Source of the DNA: Scleroderma bovista
Lineage: Eukaryota > Basidiomycota > Agaricomycetes > Boletales > Sclerodermataceae
Reading direction: 5' to 3'
DNA: 64,000 nucleotides
Assembly (NCBI GenBank): GCA_037178675.1
Contig: JAYMGJ010000311.1
Coordinates: forward strand, 1-64,000
Shown here: positions 11,206 through 23,500 of the stretch, in pieces
Layout of the letters: each line of letters begins with the position of its first letter
Position numbering within the stretch: position 1 is the first letter of the stretch
Program-made: the position numbers and the translations under genes
The notes under the pieces: generated by a model
The model's input: only the letters and a program-made list of their open reading frames with translations
What the model was told of the DNA's origin: nothing
Database searches by the model: none

Positions 11206-11531
11206 GATATTTAGCTGTGGTCAAGAGCCGAGAAGGTCGAGGGGCCGGGGTGTAGTCTGGTGACTAAACTGTATGAAGCAAGCTGACCAGTGCAAACAAC
11301 GGCAGTCTATACATCGGATGTTAGACTCGAATTTATCTTCAGGGCCCAAACACAATAGTAGATAGTCTGGAGCTTCTTCTGATCGACTTTCCATTCACCA
11401 TGGGTGCAATGATTTAGAACCTGTGTCAGCTGCCTGCTGCGCAATGACAACACTTGTTGTTAGGAGTTGTTAGTGCCTGACCTTGCTGTGACACCGCCTT
11501 ACTTCGACACTCAACTGCTCGCTCGCACTCC

Positions 11532-11538
11532 TATATAA
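11532..11538 (+). promoter_or_regulatory. TATA-like box of stomatin gene
   Basis: TATATAA lies 40 bp before the ATG at 11578. The spacing would leave a very short 5' leader. This is a sequence match only. Confidence 0.35.
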
Positions 11539-11577
11539 CTCAGGTGCCTGCCAATCTGTCTTAACATTACTACTACT

Positions 11578-12947
11578 ATGTCGGCCAGCGCTGTCGATCG
11601 CAAGGACCGTGTTCCCTCACCCACCGCATCTGGCTCTTCCCGCGGGAACGTCGTTGACCACCATGCCCCTAATGGTGAGTTGTCACCCACCAGACGATGA
11701 GTCAAAATAACATATCCAGTCACAGAAGATCCTCCAACGAGGCGTGTTGGTGGGCAAGCGCAAGGCACACACTTGATCCATGTGCAACCGTTGAGAACGA
11801 GTGAGCTGCAGGTTAGCAACTGTGGTTCAACGATGAACACAGTATCGCTCACCCGTTGTTCTTTCAGCCCTCCTATGCCCAGGATCTTGGCACGGGTCAG
11901 GTGCGCTTGTTTCAGGTGCATACACCCGAAATTGGTGTTCATTCTTATACAGGTCAAGCACGGACTCTACGGTTCGTTCATCCATAGCCTGGGATCCGTC
12001 GTTGGGTGCCTTGGTGCAATACCTTGTTGCCCGTTCCCCAACCCATTCCGCAATGTCCAACAAGGTAAGATCTTTTTCATACCCCAATGTTTCATCTCGT
12101 CGTTCTTATCCATTTGTCAAGGTTCTGTCGGGTTGATCACACGCTTTGGCAAGTTTTACAAATCCGTCGACCCTGGCCTTGTAGAGGTCAATGTCTGCAC
12201 CGAAAGCCTTCGCGTAGTCGATGTCAAAGTTCAGATCAGTCCCATTGGCAGACAGATCGTTATTACCAGGGACAACGTCAATGTCGAGATGTAAGCTTGT
12301 TGGCATAGCAGCAGAATCCTCGTTCTCATAATCATTCCAGCGATTCTGTCATTTACTTCCAGATCACGAACCCATACCGTTCAGCCTTCGGCATAACTGA
12401 CCTCCGTCAGGCCCTCATCGAGCGTGCTCAGACAACTTTGCGACACGTTGTCGGTGCACGGGCGGTGCAGAGTGTCGTCACTGAACGCGAGGCAATTGCA
12501 TTCGAAATAGCCGAGATCGTAGGCGACGTGGCTGACAAATGGGGTGTTGCCATCGAAGGCATCCTTATCAAGGACATCATCTTCAGCCCCGAAGTCGCTG
12601 CCTCCCTCTCCTCCGCTGCCCAACAGAAGCGTCTCGGAGAATCCAAGGTCATCGCTGCCCGTGCTGAAGTTGACGCAGCTAGGCTCATGCGTCAAGCTGC
12701 CGATATTCTCGCTTCACCCGCTGCCATGCAGATTCGTCAACTCGAAGCTCTCCAGCAAATGGCGAAGTCTGCCCACTCCAAGGTCGTGTTCGTGCCCATG
12801 CAGCTTCAGAGTGACGTCATGGGCCAGTTGGCGAGTGGCTCCAATCAATATGCCTCGACCTCTGGCACTGCCCTCCGTGATGAAACTGGTGAAGGCCTCA
12901 ATGCTGCTAGTCGCGCCGGGCTTCTAACGAGTGTGGCAGATGTATGA
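11578..12947 (+). CDS. Stomatin-type SPFH/band-7 membrane protein
   Basis: SPFH proteins form oligomeric scaffolds in membranes. Exon 1 begins MSASAVDRKDRVPSPTAS and ends at AAT G|gtgagt. The hydrophobic hairpin contains SVVGCLGAIPCCPFPNPF, whose Cys residues are typical palmitoylation sites in stomatins. The SPFH domain follows with GSVGLITRFGKFYKSVDPGL, IVITRDNVNVE and TDLRQALIERAQTTLRHVVG. The C-terminal helix carries EVAASLSSAAQQKRLGESKV and ARAEVDAARLMRQAADILAS. The length is about 380 residues, with an N-terminal extension of some 80 residues before the hairpin. The gene is divergent from the EVE gene across about 370 bp. Podocin/stomatin-like identity is firm; the cell membrane it sits in is not shown by the sequence. 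Confidence 0.93.
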
Positions 12948-13557
12948 ACTACGAAAATCCACCCCCGGTATGATTCTGATGTCCTCCATGTACGTCCTTT
13001 AAGTCGATTAAATTAAATTCTTTGTCGCTTGACCATGTACTAGTGTTTTATCCTCTCTTCCACTTCCTTCATAGTTTACGATCGCTTGTACTGCCTTATG
13101 ATTTATCACGAACTGGATGCCTGGAACTAGGTGATCTTGCTTTAATACTACTGTGTTTGTTCATATCATGAAAATACCCTGCACAAAAGTGGGATGACGT
13201 AGACTGGGTACTATTATAAAAGAAACTGGTAGAAAGATACAGGTCGAGATGGCCATGGTGTTTAAATACTGCCGTTTATTCACTAGACGGAAAACACAAA
13301 ACAAGAACATCGACAAAAGTGGCAAGGAAACGAGGACAGTGTGATGGAAGAAGCGGGTGCACATATCGAGAGCGGAGCTGGGTAACAGGAACAATGCCCG
13401 ATAGAGGATCCAAGCGCAGTTTGAAACAGGTCTAGAGAACTTTTTCATCTAGACGGAGGACAGAAATCGAATATAACATGAGGAGAAATCAAAATCGAAG
13501 AAAAGCGAATCCAGCCAAAGAAGATATCTGTGATCTTGATAGACTAAAAGAGGGGCA

Positions 13558-16435
13558 TCAAAGGCCATGTGCTTTCCTGCGTGCAGCATCGCCAGATGCT
13601 TGCCATGTGCTGTTATAGTCCAAATCCAGGCTTGCCAGAGTGCCATTGAGATCCTGGATAGGATCATACGTCTCCTGCAGATCATTCCGCGCCGACTGAC
13701 CTTGGGACGAAGCGTGAGAATTTGGTCGGGAGGTAGTCTCTTCGCAGTATGCCCCGAATTTCGGAGAGCCACCTGGACCTCGGATAGAAGTCCTGGGTTC
13801 CAAGGACCTGTCACGGAGGGCAGTGTTGGCATCCGCAGTGGTCGAATCAAACCTTCCTGATTGTGAAAAGGCACCTGGCGCGGCAATTTCCTCTGAAGTC
13901 TTTCTTTGATTACCAAGTATGAGCGTATTAGCGTCAGGAGAGAATGGTGAGAACGACAAGGGAAGCTGAGTTCTGGGGGGATGCTGATATTCCAGGGCGT
14001 CCGAAGTCATGGAGCGTGGCAAATAGGGGTTAGAAAATGTGTCTTCATGGGAATGGGAGTTCATGCCATCCTGAGCTTGGTTCGTGAAGAGGGGCCCCAG
14101 CTTGTCCTCGTTGGCGGCGTTCGTACCGTTTGGGGTAAAGTAGCTAGCACTGTTCGTATCCTGGCCACCGAAGGCACTGATCCCCAAGGTTTGCAAAAGA
14201 TGGACAGCTTGCTCCGAAGACAGGTTGGCAGCAGGGTTCGTGGGCATTTGAACTTGGAACTGAGATTGTAGGGCAGCCGCCTGGGCAGCCTGGGCAGCAG
14301 CCTGTGCCGCTTTATCTGAAAGGGGCGTAAATTATTGTGAACCTGACTCGAGAGTTGGACATACATTGACTCCTTCCCCAACTCAGTCGTATTCTGCTCC
14401 CGCCTATCGGGAAGCCTTGCATTTTCTCGATTGCCCTCTCTGCATCAGCCTTGCGTACAAACTGGACGAATCCACAGTGCTTTCCAGCTGGAACTTTGAC
14501 CTGCGAAGCGAATAAATGGATGTACGCTACACTGAAAGAATAGACCCTCACATAGTGGATATCACCGAACGGAGAAAAGAAAGTCCGCAGGGTTTCTTCG
14601 GAGATCAAGGGCGACAGTCCACCTACAAAGACCGTCGTATTGTACGGGTCGGTGGAGGTCAGTTGCTCGCCGTTCGGTCCAATTAGGTTTCCGAGAATTG
14701 CGCGGGCTTGAGCATGGTGCTTCCAGGATTCCTCGGAGAAAATGTACCGGGGATGGGTATTCTGCTCGTGGGAGTTGGGCGTGTAACCAGAGGAAAGCGA
14801 TGAGTTTCCAGAAGCAGCACTTCCTTTCAACGGGATGGCTCCATACTGTGAGGAGGCTCCAGAAGCTACACTGATAATGTCTTCTGATGACGTAGGCGAC
14901 AGGATCCCGGTGGAAACTCTCGCACATGAACCAGAGCCAAGGGTGGCGACAGATCCAGATCCATTTAGCCCTGGACCGGAACTAGATGGGCCAACAGGGG
15001 TGTCCGAGGATGATGGGGAGCCGTTGCTTGCTGATGCGGCAATGGGAGAAGAGACGCTTCTTACTTGGTTCACATTTGGCGGTGGTATGGATACTGTCAC
15101 GTTATTCGGCCTTTGATCGATCGATTGCTGAGAGAATTGGATCGGAGGAAGACTCAATGGAATGTGCGACTGCGGAGGCCTGTACTTGGCAGTAGCGGGG
15201 GATATCCGCACTGAAGAGAGTTGTCAAAAAAATCAATAAGAATATTCTCTGCGAGAAAACGCACTCGGGCGCGATAGGCAGTAGAGTCCATGCATCTCCA
15301 CCAATGCCCGCTGCTGGTCCGCCTCATCGGTGAATCTTGGGGATGGTGGATCAGCCATGTACTCGATCAGCAGCTCTATTGCTTACCGTACGAATCCATA
15401 ACCCCGAGAGACACCAGTGATAGGGTCGAGCATGATCTTGGCACTCTTGCAACTAAGGAACGGACGGATGAATTTGGGCTCACGGTCGTTGCGCAAACCA
15501 AGCAGTGGGTTGCGGAAGACGGCGACCAAGTCCGAGTTTGAGGTCTCCGGAGCCAAATCACCTACAAAAATGCTGTATTCCTTTTGGTACTGTTGCTGCG
15601 GCATAGATCCAGTCCCAATAGATGTGGGAAAAGCGGATGACATGAGTGAACAAGGTATCGACGACGCCAAATTCATCAGAAAAGGTTTGTTGGAGTTCGG
15701 CATTTGAACAGGCTGCGAGCCGCCGCCGCCGCCACCACTGTTGACCTGGTTCAGCGCAGAAGCCGCAGTAGAAGGTGAAGGGAATGTCAAGAAGCAGTAG
15801 CCCGGATTGTTGGCTTGCTGGGCAGAGGGGTCAGTGCCCACAGTGGGGACCTTGATGTGTACAGGAGTCCAGCCCATCAAGCTGCAGACCTGCTTTGCGT
15901 ACTCTTCGTCCATCCAAGGTTCGAGACCACCCCACCAGAGGGTAGAACGAATGAAATCAAGATTCAGACTGGGGTTGGAGTGAGAGGCCGTGTTTGAAGA
16001 CGCGGACTGGATACCTTGTGTTGGCTGAGTTTGGCGATACAAAGTGTTGGCACGCTCGGCCTCAGAAGATGTGTTGTAGTAGCCTGGAGACGGCGTACCA
16101 ACGGGAGGGGAGGTGCCTGTTGAAAGGGAGCAAGGACGATGGTGGTTGGAGGAGAAGATGTGCTGAACTTGTGGATGGGCTAAATTTGCGGTGTGCCTGT
16201 CTGCAGCAGAAGGCCAAGCATCGAGGCCAGCGGCGACGTTAGTGCTGTATGCTCGGGGAATTGCCGAGATGTTAGATCCGTATGCTTGTGGGCCAAGTCG
16301 ATCCGATGATGCTGATGGATTACTGGCAGGCATGGGTGACGGATAAGTAGGTTGTGCATAATCGCGGTCTACAGCAGAACGCTTTGTGACAAGCCCCGGG
16401 GATGAATTGATATCCTCAGAATCACGACGAGACAT
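13558..16435 (-). CDS. Three-RRM RNA-binding protein, Ngr1/Nam8/Csx1-like
   Basis: Three RNA-recognition motifs are visible in order. The first, STLWWGGLEPWMDEEYAKQV, lies about residue 160. The second carries YSIFVGDLAPETSNSDLV and, after an intron, RGYGFVRF and RALVEMHGL. The third carries TTVFVGGLSPLISEETL and KHCGFVQFVRKADAERAI, ending in SRIRLSWGRSQ. This order and a WW-containing first RRM match the fungal Ngr1/Nam8/Csx1 group, which controls mRNA stability or splicing. A Ser-rich leader precedes RRM1, a poly-Gly run (about 15720-15732) sits in the RRM1-RRM2 linker, and an Ala/Gln-rich tract begins the C-terminal tail. The ATG at 16435 is chosen because the frame upstream to 16516 has no ATG. 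The length is about 900 residues. Confidence 0.92.
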
Positions 16436-17561
16436 GCCTGGTTGGGGTGGGGAAAGGGAGAAAAGGAGGAAGAATGATGTGATCAAAAGGAAAGGTCGAA
16501 TATATGCTCGAGACAACGTAAAAATTTAGGAGGAAAGGGGGGTCGCCGAGAAAGTTATGGAAGAAACTGAAGAACAAGGGATTAGCTACTTAGAGAGGAG
16601 TGCAAGCGACGGAGTGAAGAGGAGAAAAAAAAGCGTGGGTCAAGCGTTGGTCGACAGCAATGCGATGCAAACGAAATGCGACTGAGATGTCTTTAGACGC
16701 TAGTAAGATAATCGTAAGTGTGGTCCAAGGCGGGTGTGGAATCGTCGAGGGGAAGGGGACTCGCCACCAAAAAATCGATGGTGACTGTCAATAATATAGG
16801 CGTTACCGGACTACAAACGTCGGAGTTGCAAGACACTCATTATTCCACTCTTTCTGTCATCTGTGAAGGATGCAATTCACGGCGAGCGGCGCAGCAACCT
16901 AGTCATGGAGTCAACTGCAGTGCCCCTGGGGTTGCGATAGTACGTGTCTGTGAGTGCAGGAGGGACTGACCTCGCTCGTTTCAGCTTACAATGGGACGAA
17001 CATATCCCGGGCACCTTGTTGCTTGAAACATCGAACAATGGACAAGGAGCACACAGTAGCTAGTCAGCACTAGTAACCAAACCGCCAATCATTGCGTGTT
17101 GTGGATCCATATGGATCCATAATTGGGCGTGGCTGTGTGAATGTCGTTATCCACTCAATTGAGAAGGAAACAAGAGCAAGAGCAGCACTCCTGCATGTTT
17201 ATTGTAAATGCGAACATCGATTACAGTACTTCACCCAGTGTATAGGACAGCAAGGACAGCCGCAAGCGGACGGAGTTGCTGATACCGTCGCCGTGTTGAT
17301 GGGATCACACCAACCATCACGCTAGAGTTCGCCAGTTTAGCCATTCAGTTATCTGAGTATATGGCATATGTCCATCGCCCACAGCAGGTTCACCGGTGTC
17401 GTTACAATCCAGGGCAGCATGTATTTGGTTTGCGGATGCAACTTGAAGCTAACGCACTGGTATCATAAGCTTATGTAAGCCACGCCGTTGTGAGCCTCTC
17501 AGCAACTTGACGTTGCATACATCGCCGTTTCTTTTTCGTAGGCGGGAGGCTTCAACAAGCC
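16436..17561. other. Divergent intergenic region, 1.1 kb
   Basis: This region separates the divergently read three-RRM gene and the Ras-GAP gene, so it holds both promoters. No supported exon was found. It contains an 18-bp perfect palindrome (17102-17119, two overlapping GGATCC boxes). Confidence 0.5.
17102..17119. repeat. 18-bp perfect palindrome
   Basis: TGGATCCATATGGATCCA equals its own reverse complement. It lies 443 bp upstream of the Ras-GAP ATG. It could be a binding site for a symmetric dimer, or chance. Confidence 0.5.
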
Positions 17562-20500
17562 ATGCCTCCTCGCAGACCATCTGCTTCGACAAGTCATGTT
17601 AATCCAACACCAAGCACCTTCAGAGCTCATCGCAGCAATGTTTCTCGTCACGTCCTTGACGTCAACTCTCTCCCTCAACCTCCCTCAATAGCATATTCTG
17701 CGGCCTCCGCAACCCCACAACAGAAAATCGTGCAGGCTTTGATAAATAGGACAAACAACAAGGTCCGTATTGTTTGCATTTACGGTTAATTCGGAAGTTG
17801 ACGTTCTTGCAGCTTCCACTACATTCAGGAATGGCACTCGACATCGTCGAGGCAGACCTTGCAACGCAAAGCGCAGTCGAGGCGCTCGTGGAACTCGCCC
17901 ATGATTCGTTGGACATCATCGCGTATTCTTTGTGTGAATTGCTGGAACGTCTCGCGAAAGTACGTAGTCGTCGCGCTATGACCTCACCACATACTAACAT
18001 CATAACCAGCAAATCGACTCAGATGGGCAAATGACGACTGAAGCTCTCCAGTCTCAGCTCTTTATCCTTAAGATTTTATCCGTCTCAATGGCTTCCAGGT
18101 GGAGCTTCAATGGGGGACTAAGTTCTCGTGCCAGCAAGGGAGGTTCATCCACCACCCGTACAAATGAAAACACGAAGACTTCCCTATATTCTGGCCATAC
18201 CTTGCATCCTGGAAAGTCTTGTCATCCGTCTTCAGAATTCTCATCCATGGCGCCTACGTATGCGGAACCATCTCCGCTGGATGACAACTGTGCTCGCTAC
18301 ATTCTGAGCGTCATGGTACTGTATTTACGTCAAACTGCTCCCCCAGAAAGCCGTTTGATGTCTTCGTCTAACTTGGCCCCTGATGCCTCGTTGCATGATT
18401 TCGAGTCTGTTGACTTACCTATCTCTTCCCCCGAGTTCGAAGAATTCACCAGCGTTAACGGCCCCCCTCTTCCGTTTCCTTCGTCCAAAGCCGAAGCAGA
18501 GCAGCCTGCTCTAAAGTTTAAGCACTCATCAACTTCATTTCAATCAAGTGGCACTGCGAGCTCGGGACATTGGTATCTAACTCGTTCCTTTCATTTCGAA
18601 AAGACGCACATGGCCCTCGTAAAGTCAACCTTGGCTCTCAACCTTCTCATCAGCAAGTTTGCTGGCCGTATTGTCTTCCAGCTGTCAGCCTTAAATTGGC
18701 CAGTTGTTTTTAGCCGAATCCGCCAAAAGATTCATGATTTAGCCAACTCTTTGGATGATAACCCGGATACGGTCGATTTGCAACTCATGACCCATAGTGC
18801 AGTGGATAGAACGCGTCTTACACAGGTTCTCCACGAGTTGTCCTCATTACTTGTGAATATGAAGAAGGAAGCGCAGGCCGCGGTTGCAATCCCACTCCGC
18901 ATGGCCCTGTGGAACTGGATTGACCTTTACCCACAAGAGTATAATGAGGCGGTTCGTTCCAGAGGAAAGCTGGAAGGAGCACCCGAACGGGTGTTTGATC
19001 TGTTATATGCCGCCAATGAACCTGGGCGGGAACGTGCTTTGTGGCCGACGCTCACAATCCTTGCTTGCCTGTCACCAGACCGTGTGAGCCAGGAGTACCA
19101 GACCCGTGGCCATTCCCATAATACACAGTTCTCCCCAATTCCGAAAGCACAATCTCAACGTAAAGTAAGTCATCGGTCCTGGGTATTGATGTCAACTAAG
19201 CCTCCGAAGGACATACGCTTTATAGAGGAGCTTGTTCGTCATTTCACGTCCAACACAAAGTTGACGGACGTGGCAATTGTTTGTTCCATTGATATGTGTC
19301 GTGCAGGGTTCAGAATATCTCCGGAGGGCGAAATGCCTCTGCGACTCATTGCCACTGACATTGCACATGAAGTCAAGGTAGTTGCGCCGTTTCTTTGTAT
19401 ATTCCTGGACCAGCACTACTCACTGCCATTCAGACAGCCATCCTATGTACAGCAAAGCAGCGACCGTTCTGGGAGTCTTATGAAGAAGTCGATGTAGCAA
19501 CTTGGGCGGAAGCGCTAGTCACCGTATTCAGGTTCCTGCCCGAAGAGGAGTCAATACCGATATTCGCATCATGTGTAGAAGCTGAAAGGTCCGATGCTGT
19601 CAAGATCTGCGCTGTCAAAGCTTGTACCACCCTTTCATCCGAGGTTTGTTTTGTAGGCACTTCACCGCTGGTGATGACTTGAGTAAATCGTTCAGGCTCC
19701 CCGCCTCCCGTGGCAAGCTTCGCTAGACAAGCTCAAATCTGTTATTGCACCTAGGTTACGGGCAATCTTCACAGTGTGTATTAATATCTCTAGAGTGTCG
19801 TGTAATCTAATTCGCCTCCAGACGTCTTCCATCCATCGTAGTGAGGTTGATAGCGAAGGGAATATCCGGAGAACAGCAACCCGACCAAAAGCGAAGCGTT
19901 TCACCTCTGAGACTCTCCCGGATAAAGACCTCTTACTTATTGCTATTCTGACGTTGTGGAGAGCCTCCCCAGACTATTACATCACACAATTTGACAAAGC
20001 ACATTTTGATGAATGGCTTGCTGCGGCTGCTCGCCTTTGGGACGCGGAGGTGGATACAGCCGTCAAGATTGCGGCTGCAATGGCTATTCAGCAACTCACG
20101 GATATATTCTTCCGCATGAGTCGCGATGATCCCTTCCATGAAAGACTGGAATTCTGGATGAGGGGGTTATTGTACGTGTTGCTCTTCTTTTTTTTTTCCA
20201 TGTTTTCAAACTAGCGCAGGTCTGTTACATTGGTTTGTGTATCCAAGAAACTCCTCATGAGCAGAATGGAGACAGACCCTCAAAGAGTGTGGATAAGCAT
20301 TGCTTCTCAGGTCATTGAAGCCTATCAGAGGAAGGGTGACGTATGTCCACAGAATGTCATTGACACACCCAGTTCTTAACCTCATCTTCAGGGTGATCGA
20401 ACTGCGAAAGTGCAGTTTAGCTCAATGCGTGTGCCCGCATTTGCGTTGGCTGAAATTGCGTTTCTTGTCTCGCTAACTTCCGTGAATTGCGAGGTTTCCC

Positions 20501-23500
20501 AGCTTGCGGCCCAAGGGCTTCGTTCAATCGCGCAAGCTGAGCGACATCCTGAGGCTCCGAGTAATATGGGACTCACCGAGGAGGAACGCTCGAAACGCAA
20601 CCCGATTTACGAACAGCTCGGAGACCCCAGTGTTGTCATCGTTGGTAGGTTGGATGGCTAAATTGGTTCTTTCCTCATGCTGAGGTGTCATAGGTCGTGT
20701 CCGTGAGCAGAAACGCGTCAGGAAACTTTTGCGCCTAGTGGCATATTGTTCTCCCATCAATGTTGCGGTTTGGGAAGAGTGCTTTTGGAGATGGAATGCA
20801 TTGTCGGAATTCGTTATTCCTAATCCATTGGCCGCTTCTGCTGCGTTCGATGAGTACCATTTATCAAAACCGGAACAGTCACGATTGCTTGATGTACACA
20901 ATACTTCTTCCCTTCCGATGCATTTGCGTTTACTGAATGTCTTTTTACAGGACAAGTTTTATCAATGGAAGAATCTCACATTATTTTTGGCCACATTTGG
21001 GGGCGCAACTGTCCAAGAAGTGCACAATCCGTCTGCCTTGACTGCCGTGGTTCCAGCAGAATACCTACCTGATGAAATGCGAGCTTTACGTGACCCAGAG
21101 GAATTGGTCAACGCGTTCATCGAATTCCTGACTGGGGCTCTTATGGACGGGAATGTTCGCGTTCGTGAAGTCGCAAGAGAAGCCCTTGGATCAGAGTTAA
21201 GCCCCCGTCTATTCTCAAAGCTATTCAGGTTCCTTGATGAGTAAGTGGTTTCGTTGAGCATCGCTGTCAACCTGACTTATGCGAATCATATAGGATAACG
21301 CGTAATATCACCGACGGTGCAGGAATGGAATATAAGGAGGAATACGGTTTGTTCCTCGACCAGGTTGGTAAATAGTTTGCCCAATATTACCGATGCTTAC
21401 AATTAGTTGTAGCTGATATCTTCCTTAAAAATGCTGGTTGAGAATGCCCAGTCACCATCTGACGAAGCGCTCAGCACAGATTTAGGATCCATCCTCCACC
21501 TTCTGGCTGGGTTTATCTCGCGCTTTAACGAAACTATGGCAAATCGCATCCGAGTAAAATTCTGTGGCCTTTGCGACAGTGTATGTGAACGCACGGACAC
21601 ATTGACCTTACGGAAGGACGACGTTTCTCGTAACCTCGTACTGGATACCATTATGTCGTGGTTCCAGGATCCAACCTTGGTATGTTGCTTGCGTGTCCTT
21701 AGAAGCCTGTTTGTCACAGTGATTCGCCTCCAGCTGGATCCTGATACCGCCCAGGTTCAATATGATCTTAACTTAGCATGCCTGAAGACATCCGTCAAAC
21801 TCCTCGATCGGCTCAAATTGCAGCCCATAGATACCAATGTCCCGCATGATGGCGATGATTTGGGACATGCGATCTCTCGACTTTTTATTCGATATGTACA
21901 ACTACTTTTAGGGGCCGTCGAAATTTGCCAGCCAGACAGTCTCGTAAGACAATACTATTGGTAGACAGTGGACCGATGCTAACCCACACTAGTTTTCGGA
22001 TAGCTCCTCTGATGTCCCATCTCTGCTAAAGGTGAAGTGAATATGCTACCTATTACTCTCCCCATTAATATCTTGCTCAGAGGTCACAGGCTTCCCAAAA
22101 GGATGCTAATTTGCGGGACCTTGTCATCACAGGTCTCTCGCATCTTGTGATAGCAAATTCAGAGAATGGTGTCAAGCATTGCATATCCTTCGCTTATGAT
22201 GGTGATCTTAGGAAGCGCACGATATTCGTACATGTCTTTGCGCGTGTATTAGGCAAGGGCACAAAGTTCGAACCACAGGGCAATCCTGAGTTGCAAGCTC
22301 GACGGAACCAGCTACGCGAGGTATGCAATCCGTCCGTTTCTGAATGAACCCTTTTAACGCCTTTTTGTGATTTAGCTTGTAAGGGGATATGATGTACGTT
22401 TTCATCCTTTTCCTCGTCGGTTATTAGTGATTCGTTTAGATGGTGCTCGCCATGGTGATATGCGAGTGCTGTCCTCCGAGTGAAGTCGACATGATGATCT
22501 CCGTGCTGATGAATATTTTTGATACCCGTGCCTCCTTAATGGCCCTCTTAAAGACCATGATTGACAGGGAAATTGCCCACACAAGTGAAGTCACTTTGGT
22601 ATACATGCAAGCAGATGCTAACATCGGACATAGCGAGCGATGCAGACCTCTTTCGAAGCAACTCGACGTGCACCAGGTTCTTGTCGGCGTTTGCCAGGAT
22701 CCACGGTTACAACTACTTGCGGAGCTTGATCGTACCATTGATAAATGCGATGGCGACAATGCCTCCTGGTCGTTCATATGACCTTGATCCCGTTAGAGTT
22801 GGTCCCGATAAGCTGGAACAAAATCAGAGGGACGTAGAGTTCATTGCCTCCAGCTTCCTGGACATCGTCAGTGCTTCCGTTCCAACGCTTCCGCCGTGAG
22901 TTGCCACCATTGCATTAGTGGGACTCGACATTCACAACCTGTAGGATGTTCCGAGAGGTGTGTGCGCACCTTGCGAAGGCAGTGTACCAAGTGTGGCCAG
23001 AATCAAAGTTTGCTGCTCTTGGAGCTTTCATATTCCTTAGGTACGTCCATCGCGTCGAAGAGCTTGTGTACTGCTTACCCCCACAGATTTATTTCCCCGG
23101 CCATCGTTGCGCCTGAGATAGTGGATGTTGAAGTGCCGAAGGACGATGGGGTCATCCGACGTGGCCTCAAGGTTATTGCCAAGGTTGTGCAGAACCTGGC
23201 TAACAACATCTTTTTTGCCAAGGAAGCCCATATGGTTGTCCTGAACGATTTCTTGAAAGAGAACATAACGAACGTCACTCGGTATCTGAGTGAAGTCAAC
23301 GTGAGTGGAACAAAGCATCATGCAAAGGGGTTTAACCACGTTTTTATCCAGAAATACTCCGCTGCTGCTGCCGAAGAGCAATCCGGTGAATGGCTTGGCA
23401 TGACTGCCGATGACACAGATACTATTGTGTTACACCGTTTCCTGGACAAGCATGCGGACAAGATTGGCAAGGAACTTTTGAGCTATGTGAAGCCCTCCAA

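Noticed and set aside
16436..16516. N-terminal hydrophobic extension of the three-RRM protein
   Set aside because: The frame begins at TTG and has no ATG. The ATG at 16435 is the first usable start, so the apparent signal peptide is leader sequence.
18031..19497. 488-codon frame as an independent gene
   Set aside because: It is one exon of the Ras-GAP gene. It joins upstream at Q|IDSDGQMTTEALQS and downstream by GT..AG introns.
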